Part shown: piece after piece, positions 11,537 through 23,907 of the stretch | How the letters are laid out: each line of letters opens with the position of its first letter | Numbering within the stretch: the stretch's first letter is position 1 | Assembly (NCBI GenBank): GCA_028564705.1 | Contig: JAPXFQ010002841.1 | Location: 520,001-584,000 of the forward strand | DNA: 64,000 nucleotides | From: Apricaphanius iberus | Taxonomy: Eukaryota > Chordata > Actinopteri > Cyprinodontiformes > Aphaniidae | Reading direction: 5' to 3' | The notes under the pieces: generated by a model | Told to the model about the DNA's origin: nothing | What the model saw: only the letters and a program-made list of their open reading frames with translations | Database searches by the model: none | Position numbers and translations under genes: made by a program

Positions 11537-12190
11537 GGCTACGTTCCCACTGCAGGTGAAAGCGCATCAAATCTGACTTTTTTGCCCCTATGCGACCCAT
11601 ATCTGATCTTTTTCTGGCGATCTGAACGGCACAAATCCGATTTTTTCAAATCCGACCCAGGTCACTTCAGTATGTGGTACTGAATCCGATACATATCTGA
11701 TGTTTTCGAAAGCAGCTGAGGTCTGAACGGCCGTGTCGCTATAAATCCGTCTTTTACGTCATTGACACGAGACAGCGTGTCAGTGACGTCAATAATCAGC
11801 GCCGGAGAAAACACGGAGGTAGCAGCCACTAACCCAAACAAGGCCATTGTTAAAGCACAAGCTCTCCTTTTCTCGAGGTCATTCTTTCTCTAATTAATTT
11901 GTCAGAATTCTGTTGGTTTTGACTATGCAAGAATTGATAGAATGTTGAAAAAACGCTTACATCTGTAGCCGCCGTTTTTACTTCCGTAAACGGAGCGCGT
12001 TGTGTGTGACGTACTATGGTGACGTCTCATCTTCTTCTGTGCATGCGGGGCGCTTTGGAGCCGTGAAACGTTCACACTGGAGAGCGTTTGCTGTCACATT
12101 TTATCTGTAGTGTAAAGGACCGTACAAAAAAAATCGGATTTGATCAAAAAATCGGAATTGAGCATTAAGTCCTGCAGTGTGAACGTAGTC
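11537..12190. mobile_element. non-autonomous DNA transposon (Harbinger-like MITE)
   Basis: This 654-bp element has ~20-bp terminal inverted repeats beginning GGCTACGTTC at the left; the right end read on the other strand begins GACTACGTTC. Two mismatches occur across CTACGTTC-CACTGCAGG. TTA flanks both ends (11534-11536 and 12191-12193), the TWA target duplication expected of PIF/Harbinger elements. Internally it holds repeated ATCCGAT-type motifs on both strands. No transposase is visible. Confidence 0.8.
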
Positions 12191-12193
12191 TTA

Positions 12194-13197
12194 TTCTCAA
12201 AAGGATTTTGAGCCTGGAACCTTTGATGTATTTTACCCGCTGATTTTTCAGGCCTTTCCCTTCATTACTAAAGTCTTACTTGAAAGTATCACATACCACA
12301 AAATAAGAGCTACCTTCCACCAGATACTAGACTATGTGCACGTAATTATGTTTAGAGTGTCAGCAGTCAGCAGTGTAAAAATGAACGCACATATCTAAAG
12401 TGTGGGTCATCACTGACAGTATCACCCAGTCAGGACAGAAGAGACGAGTCTGTCATCCTGCTTCTGCCTTTTAAAATGTTCTTATGTAACACACAGTGGT
12501 TATTCTCCGTCGTTTTCCCTCTCTCTTCATGCTGTCTCCTGAGAGCTTCTGCTTTTTCCTAATCTAATTTATTTTTCTCTCTATGCTTCATTCTCTTGTT
12601 CTCTCCCCCTGGATACAGCATCTTTAATACTTTATGCTTCTCCTTTGAACTTCTCCTCTTTCATCCTCCTTTGTTATTTGGAGATACACTTGCATACCTT
12701 TTCGTCTATACTTTGCACTGCCTAATTTCCCCAGTCTCTGACACTCTCCACAGACAATGTTGACCCACTGAATCCAAGCCCTTCATCAACCTAACTAAAC
12801 TGATCACTAACACTCCAGACTTGGATTTCCTGTCAAAGCTCTAAGTGCTGCACAAGACACATTCAAAAGTGCATCTGCTCAAGCTCATAAAGGACAGATT
12901 AAGGGAAGGGAAGACATAACATTGCGACAGGTGTGACTGAGATAATTTAACATAATTTCCAAAAGTATTTGTAACACTTTTTGGGATTTTGTCATAGTAC
13001 AAGAACAATATTTAAAGTTTTTTATTTAAACTTGGAAGTTTGTGGTTATAACATGATAAAAAATTCCAGGGGAAAGGCACAGTAAAAGAAATAACGCCTG
13101 AGGAAAACCAAGCCTGCACTTTAGATTACTAATTAAAGCAAAAAGTAATTAAAGCTTTTTGCCTCTGTGTCTGCATTGTGTGTTTTTGTTTTCTTAC
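12194..13197 (-). other. intron segment with a short Tc1-family fragment
   Basis: This is mostly unremarkable intron. Around 12955-13090 there is a short match to the terminal part of the fish Tc1-like family seen at 29499-30560 (AAGTTTGTGGTTATAACATG). Confidence 0.4.
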
Positions 13198-13730
13198 TGT
13201 GCTGTCCCATGAGCTGGTACAGCTTGCTTTGTGGCTCTGTGTGCTCAGATGCCGGGTGATTCAATGGATGGTGCTCAGAACTGCGCCCACACTGCTTCGA
13301 ATGGGGAGGTGGTGTCTTACTGCTGTAGCTGCACACGAAAGATGGCAGAATGGTCGGATAGTACATGCCGCCCCCATTCAGTGGACCGAGTAGTGCTCCC
13401 ATTCCCTGAGAGACAACAGCAGGATTGTCGCTGCTACTTCCATTTGTACCTCCCCTCGGAACAGAAAGGGACTTCATCTCCAGCACCTCCCCTCCTTCAA
13501 CACGGGCTTCCTGATCCGTGTGCTCAGCAGTTGTGGTGTTGATTGCGTGCTGCCCACCGTTGCTGAGGTGACAGTGTTGGTGCTGATGGTGCTGCAGGAG
13601 GTTATGAATTGGCCTCAGCCACATGGCAGTGCCAGGTCCTGATCCCCTGCTGGAACCTTGGCCATGTCCATTTCCACCACTGTTGCTGCCAGTCCCACTG
13701 CCATTAGGGTTCACCTTTTTGCGCCTTTTG
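13198..13730 (-). CDS. cacna1h: cacna1h exon: large I-II linker exon with His-rich tract
   Basis: This exon has 177 complete codons, with one base at the 5' end completing AG|C (Ser) and one base (A) at the 3' end completing A|GT (Ser) with the 1406-1572 exon. The acceptor reads GATCAG and the donor GTAAGA. It covers residues 388-564 of the cytoplasmic I-II linker. It begins with a basic cluster (KRRKKVNPN, matching the RKKVDPS segment of Cav3.2), then a Gly/Ser-rich run, a His-rich tract (LLQHHQHQHCHLSN) where mammalian Cav3.2 has a longer poly-His tract, and YYPTILPS, a motif I recall from Cav3.2. The linker influences surface expression and gating. The frame is open past the donor to 13133, but that extension is intronic. 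Confidence 0.88.
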
Positions 13731-14163
13731 CTGATCAAAAGAGAAGGACATATTAATTTTGTGTAAAAACTTTAGGTCAATTTACATTACTCTAAAGTAA
13801 AAATAAATTCAGTACTAAATCATTGCCTAACCTTACATGTTACTTTGGTAGCAACTTTTAATTTAGCCAGAAGTTGGGAATCCTTTTGCTAGAATTGGTA
13901 GTTGGGTCATGGATACCAGCACCCAGTTAAAATGTGGTTACCTCCCCGAGTCTATAAAGATGTACCGTTACACCAAGGTAGTTCTCTTTTTTTGTAAAAC
14001 CAAAGCACTTATTGGCTGTTTTCTTTACCTAACAACCAACTCTAGCATCAGCTCTGGTCACCACTAGAACAATTTTGGTGGAAAAACCCAACTTGAGGAC
14101 TCAAAGGAGTTTCGTTTAGAATCAGGAATAATAACTCACAGAAGTAAATAGCCTACACCATAC
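13731..14163 (-). other. 433-bp intron
   Basis: The donor is GTATGG and the acceptor GATCAG. I see nothing beyond ordinary intron sequence. Confidence 0.6.
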
Positions 14164-14402
14164 CTGTGCCATCCATAGTACATTCTTTGCAGCCTGCGCC
14201 TGAACTTCCTATAAAGATGACTAATATATCGTAACATCTCCTCATAGCAGGAGCCTGGCTCACTGTAGCTGGCCAGAGTTGAGTCATTAGACATGTAGCG
14301 AGCACGCTGCTCCCTCATCAGGGCGTTCTCTCTTTGCTTCGTCTCAGAAAACTGGGTGGCGATGACCACGAGGCACAAATTGATCATGAAGAAAGAGCCA
14401 AC
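14164..14402 (-). CDS. cacna1h: cacna1h exon: segment IS6 and gating brake
   Basis: This exon has 79 codons plus two bases, with acceptor AACCAG and donor GTATGG (residues 308-386). It opens with [18 protein letters not shown], the pore-lining IS6 segment, and continues into the proximal I-II linker: [35 protein letters not shown], then a basic amphipathic stretch ([17 protein letters not shown]). In T-type channels this helix-loop-helix is known as the gating brake, which holds the channel closed; its removal shifts activation to more negative voltages. MREQRAR and SNDSTLAS match Cav3.2 better than Cav3.1 or Cav3.3. Confidence 0.93.
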
Positions 14403-15441
14403 CTGGTTGGGGAAGTTTTAAAGAAGAGACGGAATAATGTAAGACCCAGTGTGTTGTCATTTTAAACTCAAAACCAAAATTAGCACGATTTAAAAGCTCA
14501 GAAAACATAGAAAAGTCAACCAAAGGCCTTTAAGACCTATATATCATTTAAGAAAATGTTTAACAGATTTAATTTTTAAAACATAATGAAGTTCATTTTC
14601 ACCAGTATTTTAAATTTACGTTCAAAGGAAAAAAATGCAATCAAAAACTGTTTATCGCCTTACAGATTTCACCTGTTTTTGTGGTTTGATTCTATGCTGT
14701 AGACCATGCAACAAAATGTTACATTAGAAAAAGATCACCTTGGTAAATACAAACATTTTTGAAATGATGATTTCTTTTGAAATGCTCGCCAAATGTAAAA
14801 AGCAATTGCCCCCTTGCTTAAATAAGGACTTCTTTGTGAATAGCCAATGTTTGTGATAGTTTACCACCCAAACCAAGGTCTGATTGCTGAGAGACCTTTG
14901 GAATCAAGAAAAAAAAGTAGAAAATGCCTGACATAGAGTAGAATAAAATATTGCAAAAAGGAATACATCATGTTCTTACTTAAATAAATTAAGGAAGAGA
15001 TTAGCAAAAAAAAAATTCTGACAATTATTAGTTTGAAAACTAGTTCCTCAGTCATTTTAAGGCTTTGAGCTCCCAACAAACCACCGAGAGAGCTATTATA
15101 CACAATGGAGGAAAACCATTTAAGAATAGTAAACCTAGAAAAGCTGGCCCACTAAAATGTATCCAAGAAAACATAAACATTTTGTTCAAGATGGTTACGA
15201 ACCAAACCTGAAATCTAAAGAAACACCTTGAATTACCTTGTTGTTAAAAAAGTGTTATACAAATAAAATTGCCTTGCCTTGCCCTAAAGCATTGACGCCC
15301 TCATTTGGCTCAGTCATCGTCAGTGTCACACTTCAACAATAAGAAAATCACAGTGCAAAAACTGCATTCGTAGGAGAGGTTTAAAACAAAAATTACTGTT
15401 GACAACACATGGCCTCCTTTAGCAGAGACAAGCTACTAAAC

Positions 15442-15740
15442 CCTAGTTTATACTTCTCTGTCGATGTCGATACTAATAGACACAAAGCCATTATCCTTCA
15501 AAGCAGGGTCTATCGTGGCCTACGCAAGGACGTACAGCCCAATTTTCTAGCTTCCGTCGAATGAAACGGAGAGTGCACCCTTATGATTGGTCAACTAAAC
15601 AACAGTTTAAGATCATTACACCAGAATGGTGCTCTGTAGTCAATGTAATCAGTAGTCAAAGCAGTGTTTAGGCACTAGATGCTTTATATTAAAAGGACAG
15701 TTTATCAAATATTGTATTTTGGTGATTTTGAACACAAGGA
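15442..15740 (+). repeat. truncated copy of a TIR repeat family (second copy at 49921-50524)
   Basis: It begins CCTAGTTTATACTTCTCTG, the terminal sequence of the element at 49921-50524, and is collinear with that copy read on its minus strand (shared AGTAGTCAA, GCACTAGATGCTTTATATT and ACAGTTTAT). The far terminal repeat is missing, so this copy is partial. Confidence 0.7.
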
Positions 15741-17001
15741 GGTATATGCTCTGGTTACCTATGTTTATTATAAAGTATTAGTCCCCTATGGATATTCTGC
15801 ATTATTACCTGTCTTACTAGATTTATGTTTTTGTATTTTTCATTTTTGAGTGATGGGCGCAGCATTGGTGGCGCTGTGGTTGATCGCTGTGCTTTTTACC
15901 AGAAGTCTTCTATCATATGACACAAATTAATTTTTATAATGCGCACCTGCAGTTTATTGTATGAATAAGCCCTGAAGAAGACTGTTTAGGTGGTCAAACA
16001 TGTCCCACTCGAGCCAATAAAGGACTTTTATTGCATGCAGTGCCTCAGATACACTTTTTTTTCTTTGTATTAACAGACTTTAGGTTATACCATGGGCAGC
16101 AATACAAAAAATGTCCACCTCTGAATTACAAAGAACAGCAAAACATGGAAAATGAAAGTTTACGTAAGCTTAGACCTAGTCCTGCATTAATGTTAATTGT
16201 AGTGTTGTGATGTGACTAATGCACGAAAACCTTTCAATGCAGCTGGATTAAAATAAAGCAACTTCTAATGCTGCAAAAGGTAGAACAATCACAATATAAT
16301 CTGAGTTCTTCTCTCCCTCTCTCATTTTCTTTTTTTGTTAGGTATTGAATTTTCTTCCATTGTGGAGTAGGACTTTTGTTCCTTTGTTTGCTTTATTTTT
16401 TTTGCAGGGTTATTCTGTTCATTCCCTTTTTTTCTTCTAAACTGAAAACATCTCTCTTTCCTTTGCAGCGTACAATACACAGTGTTCCTATCAAACATTA
16501 AGCTAGGAGGAAGCTTAGTTTGAAATATAGCCTACGCTTTAAGGTTTTAAAATTCTGAAAACACAATGATCACAGCAAATTATACCCAGAGAGAAGCCGG
16601 CAAGTTTCAATGGAGGGAGTTCTGCTGGAAGGGAAGTTTCTCTGCTCACTTTAAAAAGGTTATTATAGGTTTTCCAAAGTGGAGTTAAACTGCAAGAAAA
16701 CAAATCTCTTTTTGGTTTCTCAAATGTAAACATCTTGTTTTGTTTTGTTTTTTGTTTTTTTGGCGCCTTGAAGCACTGATCATTCGTCTTAATTTTTTCT
16801 TTTCCATCTGCATCTTCCGCTGCAAATTATCCACATTTTCTTTCTTGGAGTATATATCAATCTCCTCTTTAGCCATACTTTAATTTGATAACCACAGATA
16901 TACAAGTATTATTCATGCCAATATATCTGTCATCGCTCTCTTAGTTCATACTTATTCAGTCCTGTTTGTGTCCCCCTTCTCTGCCTTCTCCATATGTGCT
17001 G

Positions 17002-17421
17002 TGCCTTGCAAAACTATTCATACACTTTTTTCCATGATTTTTTTTACAATTGCAAGGTTCAGTGTATTTTGCTGGGACTTTATTTAACTCTCGCAGGACA
17101 ATGACCCAGCGACATTTGTAATAGAACTGCCTATTAAAAGTACAGATCTATATCCAGCTGTGAAGCCATTAAATCTGGCGTGCACAAATCATCCCTATAG
17201 ATTCTGAGGAATTTTGGGGGGAAAAAATTTCTAAATCTGCAAAGTTGAGAAAGACTGAATATAAATACGTGCAATGCTTTTGAGCTTTTTCTTTGTAAAA
17301 CAACTGAAAACAAGTTATAATTTTTCTTCAATTATGAATTGTTTTGTTTTGGTTGATCACCTAAAATCAAAATAGAATACACAAGTTTGTGGTTGTTATC
17401 TTATTAAACATGATATCTTTC
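17002..17421 (+). mobile_element. Tc1-family relic (internally deleted)
   Basis: It starts with TGTGCCTTGCAAAACTATTC, the terminal sequence of a widespread fish Tc1-like family, and ends with AGTTTGTGGTTGTTA from the opposite terminal region. Inside, GCAGGACAATGACCC recalls the conserved catalytic (Q)DNDP of Tc1 transposases. No usable reading frame remains. Confidence 0.5.
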
Positions 17422-17569
17422 AGGTGGTATTAATACCGTGATTGAACTATTTCACATTTGCCCCTTCTTCTAAATGCAAGTTCACCAGCCGCTGTAGTGT
17501 CACATAAGGCGGCAAATACATTTCATCATAATTTGCGACAAACTACTTTAATTTGTCTAAATGAGCTAA

Positions 17570-17679
17570 CCACTGTCTGAATGTGTGAGTGAATGGGTGA
17601 GTTACTGAATGTAGTGTGAAGCGCTTTGGGGTCCTCTGGATTTGATAAAGCGCTTTACAAGTACAGGCCATTTACCATA
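17570..17679 (+). mobile_element. V-SINE / L2-type 3' tail fragment
   Basis: The sequence GAATGTAGTGTGAAGCGCTT and GATAAAGCGCTTTACAAG, ending CAGGCCATTTACCA, is the LINE-derived 3' tail shared by fish V-SINEs. The tRNA-like head is absent. Confidence 0.65.
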
Positions 17680-17717
17680 TAATATTTTTATCATGACTTA
17701 ACTAAATTTGACTCTTA

Positions 17718-18360
17718 GGGCCTGATTCATCAACGGTTTGCATACAGCGTCGCAAAAACAGGCTGAGGCTGATCTATCAACACGGCGTAGAGGGCATTGC
17801 ACATGTTAAACCCTCAGCAAGATGCCCACAATCCATTTGGCGCTTTTGCCCATGATGAATATGCAATCTGGGCATTTCTGTAAGAAGACGCAAAATATTG
17901 GGAGGAGAAATTTTTTTTCTACTGCACCTTGGCATTCAATAGAGGCCATGATAAAATGCAATGCATTTCAACAATATTCGTAGAATAATGACATTTTAGC
18001 GACCTAGTTCTGGACATGCTGCCGTTTTAATCAGTCTAACCCTGCAATATGATGTGTGCATGCATCAGAGAGCAACGCATGTACACCGCATGAATTACAT
18101 TTATTACTGACAAACGAAAAACAGAATTCACAACATTCTAGCCTAATACTCATGGATCCATGTGCATATTCCTCCTCTCGCTAGCCATGGTCCAGCTCAG
18201 ATTACCGGCTGAAAACTGCTCATTTGAATAGTGGTACTTGCGCCTGATATGAATTGCTCCCGCAATCGTAGTAAATCCACCGCAAATTAAGGACAACCCA
18301 ACCAAACAATTCTTTAGTGGCACCCGCAATTTTAAACAGGAATCTTGATAAATCAGGCCC
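17718..18360. mobile_element. non-autonomous DNA transposon (TTA target duplication)
   Basis: This 643-bp element has terminal inverted repeats GGGCCTGATTCATCAA at the left and GGGCCTGATTTATCAA at the right (read on the minus strand). TTA flanks both ends (17715-17717 and 18361-18363). This pattern is consistent with a PIF/Harbinger-type MITE. No transposase was seen. Confidence 0.8.
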
Positions 18361-19408
18361 TTAGGTTTTAGATTGAATATACATTTGACTGAAGTGCATT
18401 AAACTAATTAATTAATAATAATTTAAATTGACATATGCATTAAATTTTAAACATAAAACAAAACAGAAGTGAAGTGAAATGATCTAAATTAAATTATCAA
18501 AAAACATATATTTGAACTGGACTGAATTCAAATCAAACTCAAATGAATTTAACTGAATGAAGCGAAACAACTGTAGTGACTTTTGCTGAGCTGAAATGAA
18601 TTTAGCTTCAGTTAATTAAATAAAATGAAAACATTTTGAGTTCAACTGAATCAAATCAATTAATTCAACTTTATTGAAATAAACTCAAACTGATATTTGG
18701 ACTGCACTGAATTAAAACTAATTATGTTTATAATAATTAAACACAGATGAAATTGAACAAACTGATTAAAATTAGATTACAATAATCAGAATTGAGTTGA
18801 GCTGAATGTCACCACTTCATTAAGGCAGTTAGTATCACCTTAGCTTTGTTGCTGCAGCCCAGTGTCAAGCACTGTTGATATATAATTAAATACAACATTC
18901 ATGTTTTTCATTCATAGCAGTAGTCCTGTAGAACTGTTGAGCTCCAGATTGAAAGTGGTTCTAAAAACCATTCAACATCCCCTTTTGTCATTGATTCATG
19001 TTCCTGGACAGCATATAGATTGTCTAACCTAAACTGAAAATATGATTTTTAAAACCTACATAAAATGTTGCCTAATTTAAGTCACCAGATCAGGAGCAAT
19101 TGCTCCAACGTCTATTTTCTGTTTTCTATCAGTTAAGCCAAATCTCTGAATCTTGATCTAATTGTTGTCTTATTAGGTACCATAAACTTTGTATTTCACT
19201 GTTAACACACTAAATGCAATGTTCTCTTTAAAAGTGCATCAGGTTTACATTAGACATAAGTTATACACATGGAACAACCTGAAACTCCTAGTGCAGCTAG
19301 AATAAGCTTGTTTAACACTATATTAAATATAGAATATAGTAGTTAATTTCTATTTGCCATTAATACATTTACATATTGATTAAAGATAAAAATAAAGGTA
19401 ATACTTAC

Positions 19409-19501
19409 AATAATGAGCAGTATAAAATATATAAAATTGTAGAACGAGTGAGCATCCATGACATAATACATGATGTCTACCCATCCTTCCAGTGTGATGA
19501 C
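19409..19501 (-). CDS. cacna1h: cacna1h exon: repeat I pore loop and start of IS6
   Basis: This exon has 31 codons in phase 0 at both ends, with acceptor TTATCAG and donor GTAAGT (residues 277-307). It reads [20 protein letters not shown] followed by [11 protein letters not shown]. The glutamate of TLEGW (residue 281, codon 19487-19489) is the repeat I member of the EEDD selectivity ring of T-type channels, contributing to calcium selectivity. VDIMYYV agrees with Cav3.2; Cav3.1 has VDIMYFV and Cav3.3 has VEIMYYV. Confidence 0.95.
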
Positions 19502-22500
19502 CTGATAACATCAAAAAGACAAAGAAGTTTGTTTTAACTACAGTATAATAATCAGCAAAGGAAGAAAAACATTCTTACAAACATGTAACCTAAAGACAAG
19601 CTCAAAATTCCTTCCAAATTATTTTAAGTGAGTAAGCATTTCAAGTAGATTATATGCTAATGAGCAACTGAGATGTTGATACTTGAAAGCATTAAGGTAG
19701 CTCAGATAAACTGAAAACACACTTGCACCTCCACACTGACACCATAGCTTTGCATAAAACCTTACACAATGAACTGTAAAACATGCACAACAACAGCATG
19801 AGTGTAGCAAACAAGGGCAACATGAAAACATGTCAAAAAGAAGTTATTTGGAAATCTGCATGAATTAAAGATTTTGCACAAATACTATAAGAGATGTGGA
19901 TGCCAAGTTTATAGAAAGAAAAAAAGTAGAGACTGTAGACAATTGTTTTACAAAAAATGTGCAAATATGTTATTAATAAACACCTGCAACTTAGAATTTC
20001 AAAGCTTTTCGTACAAAAACACATAAATAGATGAAGACGTATTACATAATGCTGAATAGTAAACATGCAGAGATTCCGGAAAATATCCAGACATCTGAAT
20101 CAGCTCAAGAATTTAATCTGAAAATAGAAGTGAATAGGCTATGTTTTAAGGTTATTTGATTCATAAAAACATAAATAAAAAATCATTTAAAAACTATTAC
20201 GTGATTAAGAATAAAGTTTTTTTGTTTTTTTTATCAGTCATCTGAATCGTTAAACATGGCTGGTCGCTAAACTGACAGGCCAAGCAAGATGACCGGTAAT
20301 CACAGAAGCAGCCAAGAGGCCAACATTTTGAACGCCACTGAAGATTTGACAGTGAGGCAGAGGTTAATGTTTCAGCAGGACAGCAACCCTAAACATGCAA
20401 AGCAATGATATGATTAAAAAGCTGCAGACAAAGACTAAGTTGCCAAGGCTGCATGATTGTCATATGGTTGTTGAGGAGCAGGACCTAAGCATTTTGCAAG
20501 ATAAGCATGCTAACTGGCAAATTACATCATTAGTTATTTTTTTAACCTTTATTTCATGAAATAAATATAACTGAACAAAAACAAAACCCCATATTGGACG
20601 GGATTTGGTACAATATGTTTTGGTGGTGAAGTATGAAGCTCAGAATGAGCTCCTGACAAGAGCAAAGTTGTATGAGACTTCTTGTACAATTTAACTTTTG
20701 ACAACGTCTAGTGTTTAACCAAACCAATAGTAAGTATCCTTACAACTTAACCGACAGTTATTCATCAACAGCTCAGGCAGAGTGAATACATTTTGTTTAA
20801 AATGTTTCTGCTCATCTAGATTTTCTTTATCTATCTTGGCTAGATTTTCATCATTCATCTGTTTAATCTTTGGATCTTTGACTTCTACTGTGTATTTCCT
20901 CATTTTCTCACTTCTGTCCTTCTCTTGCTGTGTGTGAACCTTGTGATGCCTATGTTGTATGTTATGAGTATTATAGGAATGAAAGTGGACCCTTGTTAAT
21001 CTAATAAGAACAGCTATGAGTTCCCACACACAGATACACTTTTTTAGTCTTTGAAGTGTCTCTAGGGAAATGGTGAAACTGCTCAGACAGGTTCAGAATG
21101 TCTGCTCTGTCTTTTGACATATATAACAGGCATTACAGGATGACTTACTGCAATCGCTAGACCTCCACCTGCTATGTTGAAATTTAACAAAGCTCAATAA
21201 TTCTCTTTGTTGTAAGATCAAAGGATGAGTTGTACATCATCATTTAAGTGTCTGAATGTGGAAAAGCAAGATACAGGATATTTACACAATACAAACTGCT
21301 CAGTCAGAAAAATATATAAACAATAAGTTATTTATACAGGTGTATGAAGTTGATTGGAAAGGATGAATGCAACAACCAACATAATCATCAGTATATAGAT
21401 TAAACACCTGAAATGAGATTGACCATTTTTGCTATATTTTTGGTGTGTTCAGTTATACAGGTCCTAATAGAGCCTTAAACAGCCTTTTAATAAACATATT
21501 GTGTTTCAGCATTTTACTACAATTTGTACTTTTTAATCAGTGCTAAGTGACAGTATATTTACTTCTTTTAATTCCTTAAAGCATTTTTGGAAGAGAGTTT
21601 TTATTTATGTAGTTTAGTTTCTGTTTCACCTGTCTTTGTCCTAATGTCTTTCGGTTCATTTACAGGCCTGGACCTTATTCCTGTTTCACCCCATTTGAAT
21701 CCACTCTTCATATTGCCACCCAATACAGCACCACATTTTTCCTTTTTCTCCAAACCTAGATATTTATAACCAGTGTTCATTCCATTTGTTGTTTATAATT
21801 TCATGTAACATTTTAATATTTTATTTTCTTCTCTGCATTTTTCCACCTTTTCTTACATTCACTTCTGTATTGTGTGTTCTGTTTAAGTTGGATTGTTGAA
21901 TATTCACCCTGCATATAACTACCTTCGGTGACGTTCATGTGTTATGATATTCATTTAACATTAATAATTTAATTAATATGGATTTAGAAGGTTTTTCTTC
22001 ATGCCCTCGTGTTTTTGCCTTTTTTCCTCTTCCTGTACCAACTTTCACTTTAAATGTCTTCAGATGTTTGGAAAAAATAACTGCAATCACATACTCCAAG
22101 TTAAGTGCTGCTCTTAGAAGGAGACACAATCATATTCCTAGCAAAACAAAATAATCTCACATAAGACTCTAAAATTATGTTTACTGAAGCATGCCAAAAA
22201 TGTGCAAATCTCAACATGCAATCTTAAGCCATGAGTTTAAAACACAGAGGAAAGTTTTGACGTGTGTTAATATGTCTGAGCATAAGTGTGTTGAGAATTT
22301 GTGGTCTTTGGAGTAATTTGAAGATAAAACTCTGAGAAAGAGCATTTCAAGTCAAGGAACATTGGTTAAGAACACTTCCCTGCCACTGGAGGCTATATCC
22401 ATTCCGTTGCCACTAACTGATCAGATCATTGATAGGCCAGTGTTGGCAACTGAGAAGAAGACTGTTAACTTGCGGTAGCTTTGGAGAAGCTAACAACTAG

Positions 22501-22790
22501 CATGTCTAGGCTGGCCACACCACTAGACAGCCTACTATTTCTTCTGTCAATTAGCACAGACCGGCTGGTGAAAGCATCAATCACGCTGACTCGAGTAAGT
22601 TCTCTAGAATAGTTCTCTAGAATATGAATCTTAGCAGTACAAGTGTACCCATACAGACTGCAATAAGGAAAAGCCTGTCATTGTCTCTAATGAAGGTAGA
22701 AGTATTGAGAGAGAAAAATATACATTATTATTATCCAATACGATATCTGAAGTAACATGTTTTTGAAATTGAGGTTGTTTCTCTTCTCAC
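19502..22790 (-). other. 3.3-kb intron
   Basis: It contains one Tc1 relic near 20254-20430. The remainder is AT-rich sequence without exons or recognisable elements. Confidence 0.5.
20254..20430 (+). pseudogene. Tc1-like transposase relic
   Basis: The plus-strand sequence around CAGAAGCAGCCAAGAGGCC encodes the EAAKRP segment of the Tc1 DNA-binding region. Further on, TTTCAGCAGGACAGCAACCC encodes FQQDSNP, the catalytic-region motif. The two are far apart in an intact transposase, so most of the gene is deleted. Confidence 0.6.
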
Positions 22791-23115
22791 CTGGAATATG
22801 GCTATCCAAGCGTAGCCAATATTGTCAAAGTTAACTGCTCCCTTGTGGGGATTGAGGTCCCCGGGGCGGCAGACATTGTAGTACTGGTTCCAGTTAATGC
22901 AGCTGCTATTGCCTGACCCGCCCACTCCAGGTGGTGAACCAATCAGAGCAAAGCTTTGGTGGGGGGCAGGGAGTGAGCAATCCTCTCCTCCCTGGGTGAG
23001 GGGTGGCACATCGTGGCAGCGCAGCATCCCGTTCTCTCGGGGAGCGGAGCAGATAAACGGACTGTCTTCACCTTCCTCAGACATGTAGTAAGGATTTATT
23101 GAGAGGTTGTAAAGC
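22791..23115 (-). CDS. cacna1h: cacna1h exon: repeat I extracellular pore turret
   Basis: This exon has 108 codons plus one base that completes AC|G (Thr); it ends in phase 0. The acceptor reads CACCCAG and the donor GTGAGA (residues 169-276). The product is the large extracellular IS5-pore loop. It includes NPYYMSEEGEDSPFICS, PRENGMLRC and CINWNQYYNVC, and ends with KGAVNFDNIGYAWIAIFQ leading into the pore helix. Paired cysteines match those of Cav3 channels. YNLS and GNSS are N-glycosylation sequons; the first lies near the known Cav3.2 site in this loop. The stretch between PPLT and GSGN is longer and less conserved than in mammals. EEGE and CINWNQYYNVC favour Cav3.2. Confidence 0.94.
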
Positions 23116-23907
23116 CTGGGTGGGACAAAATAAGAAAACATAAAAACAGTATTAAATTTTAAAATGCAGATTTTATATTATGTATTTTGACAATACACAT
23201 TTGAAGGTCATTTGCCAGCCTGAGGTGCAAATGTGAAAAATTTAAGAAGTAGATACACACAAAGTCACAAGGTTTCAATCTTCATATGATATTCAAAGTT
23301 TTAATTCCTGTAATAAGTTATTGTTATGCATAAATTTTAACTTTTAAATAATCATAAAATCATCACATGACGAATTATAAAAAGCAACTCCATAAAATGC
23401 TTAAAATGTTCCACCACTTCATCCTACAACAGCTAATAACAGCTATCTAAAACATGAACAATCAGGAACTGATCACTGAAAAAGATTTTTCAAAAATAAA
23501 AATAAAACTTAACGGAACATATTGCTACTCACATAACACAATTATTTTTTCTGTAATCAGTTTTGATAGATTTAAAATATCCATGCTTGGGCTTAAGTAG
23601 ATAAACCAATGTGGGTCATGTTAAGCTTCATGAGAAAGCAGGGTTTTGTTTAGATTTTCTCTAAATTTTCTCTAGATTTTTTGTCTTAAAAATGTTTAAG
23701 ATGGATTGAGATTTTAATATACATAAATATAATGATACAGTTTAGGTAATTGTGACACTTCTTGGTGTAAAAATTATCCTACCATCTGAACATCAACTAC
23801 TCACTGTTAAACTATAAGTTAACTGAGAATTGAAAAACATATACTTTTGTATACTTTTAGTAGACTTTCACATTTGAGAAAAGCAAGCCTTCAAAGAATT
23901 AGTTTAA

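Larger units (their letters stand above)
14403..19408 (-). other. 5.0-kb intron containing several decayed repeats
   Basis: Separately annotated repeats lie at 15442, 17002, 17570 and 17718. From about 18370 to 18800 the sequence is extremely AT-rich with degenerate AACTGAAT/AAATGAA-like units. I see no exon. Confidence 0.5.

Noticed and set aside
13178..13542. Plus-strand reading frames of 71 and 103 codons
   Set aside because: They are antisense shadows of the I-II linker exon of the channel gene.
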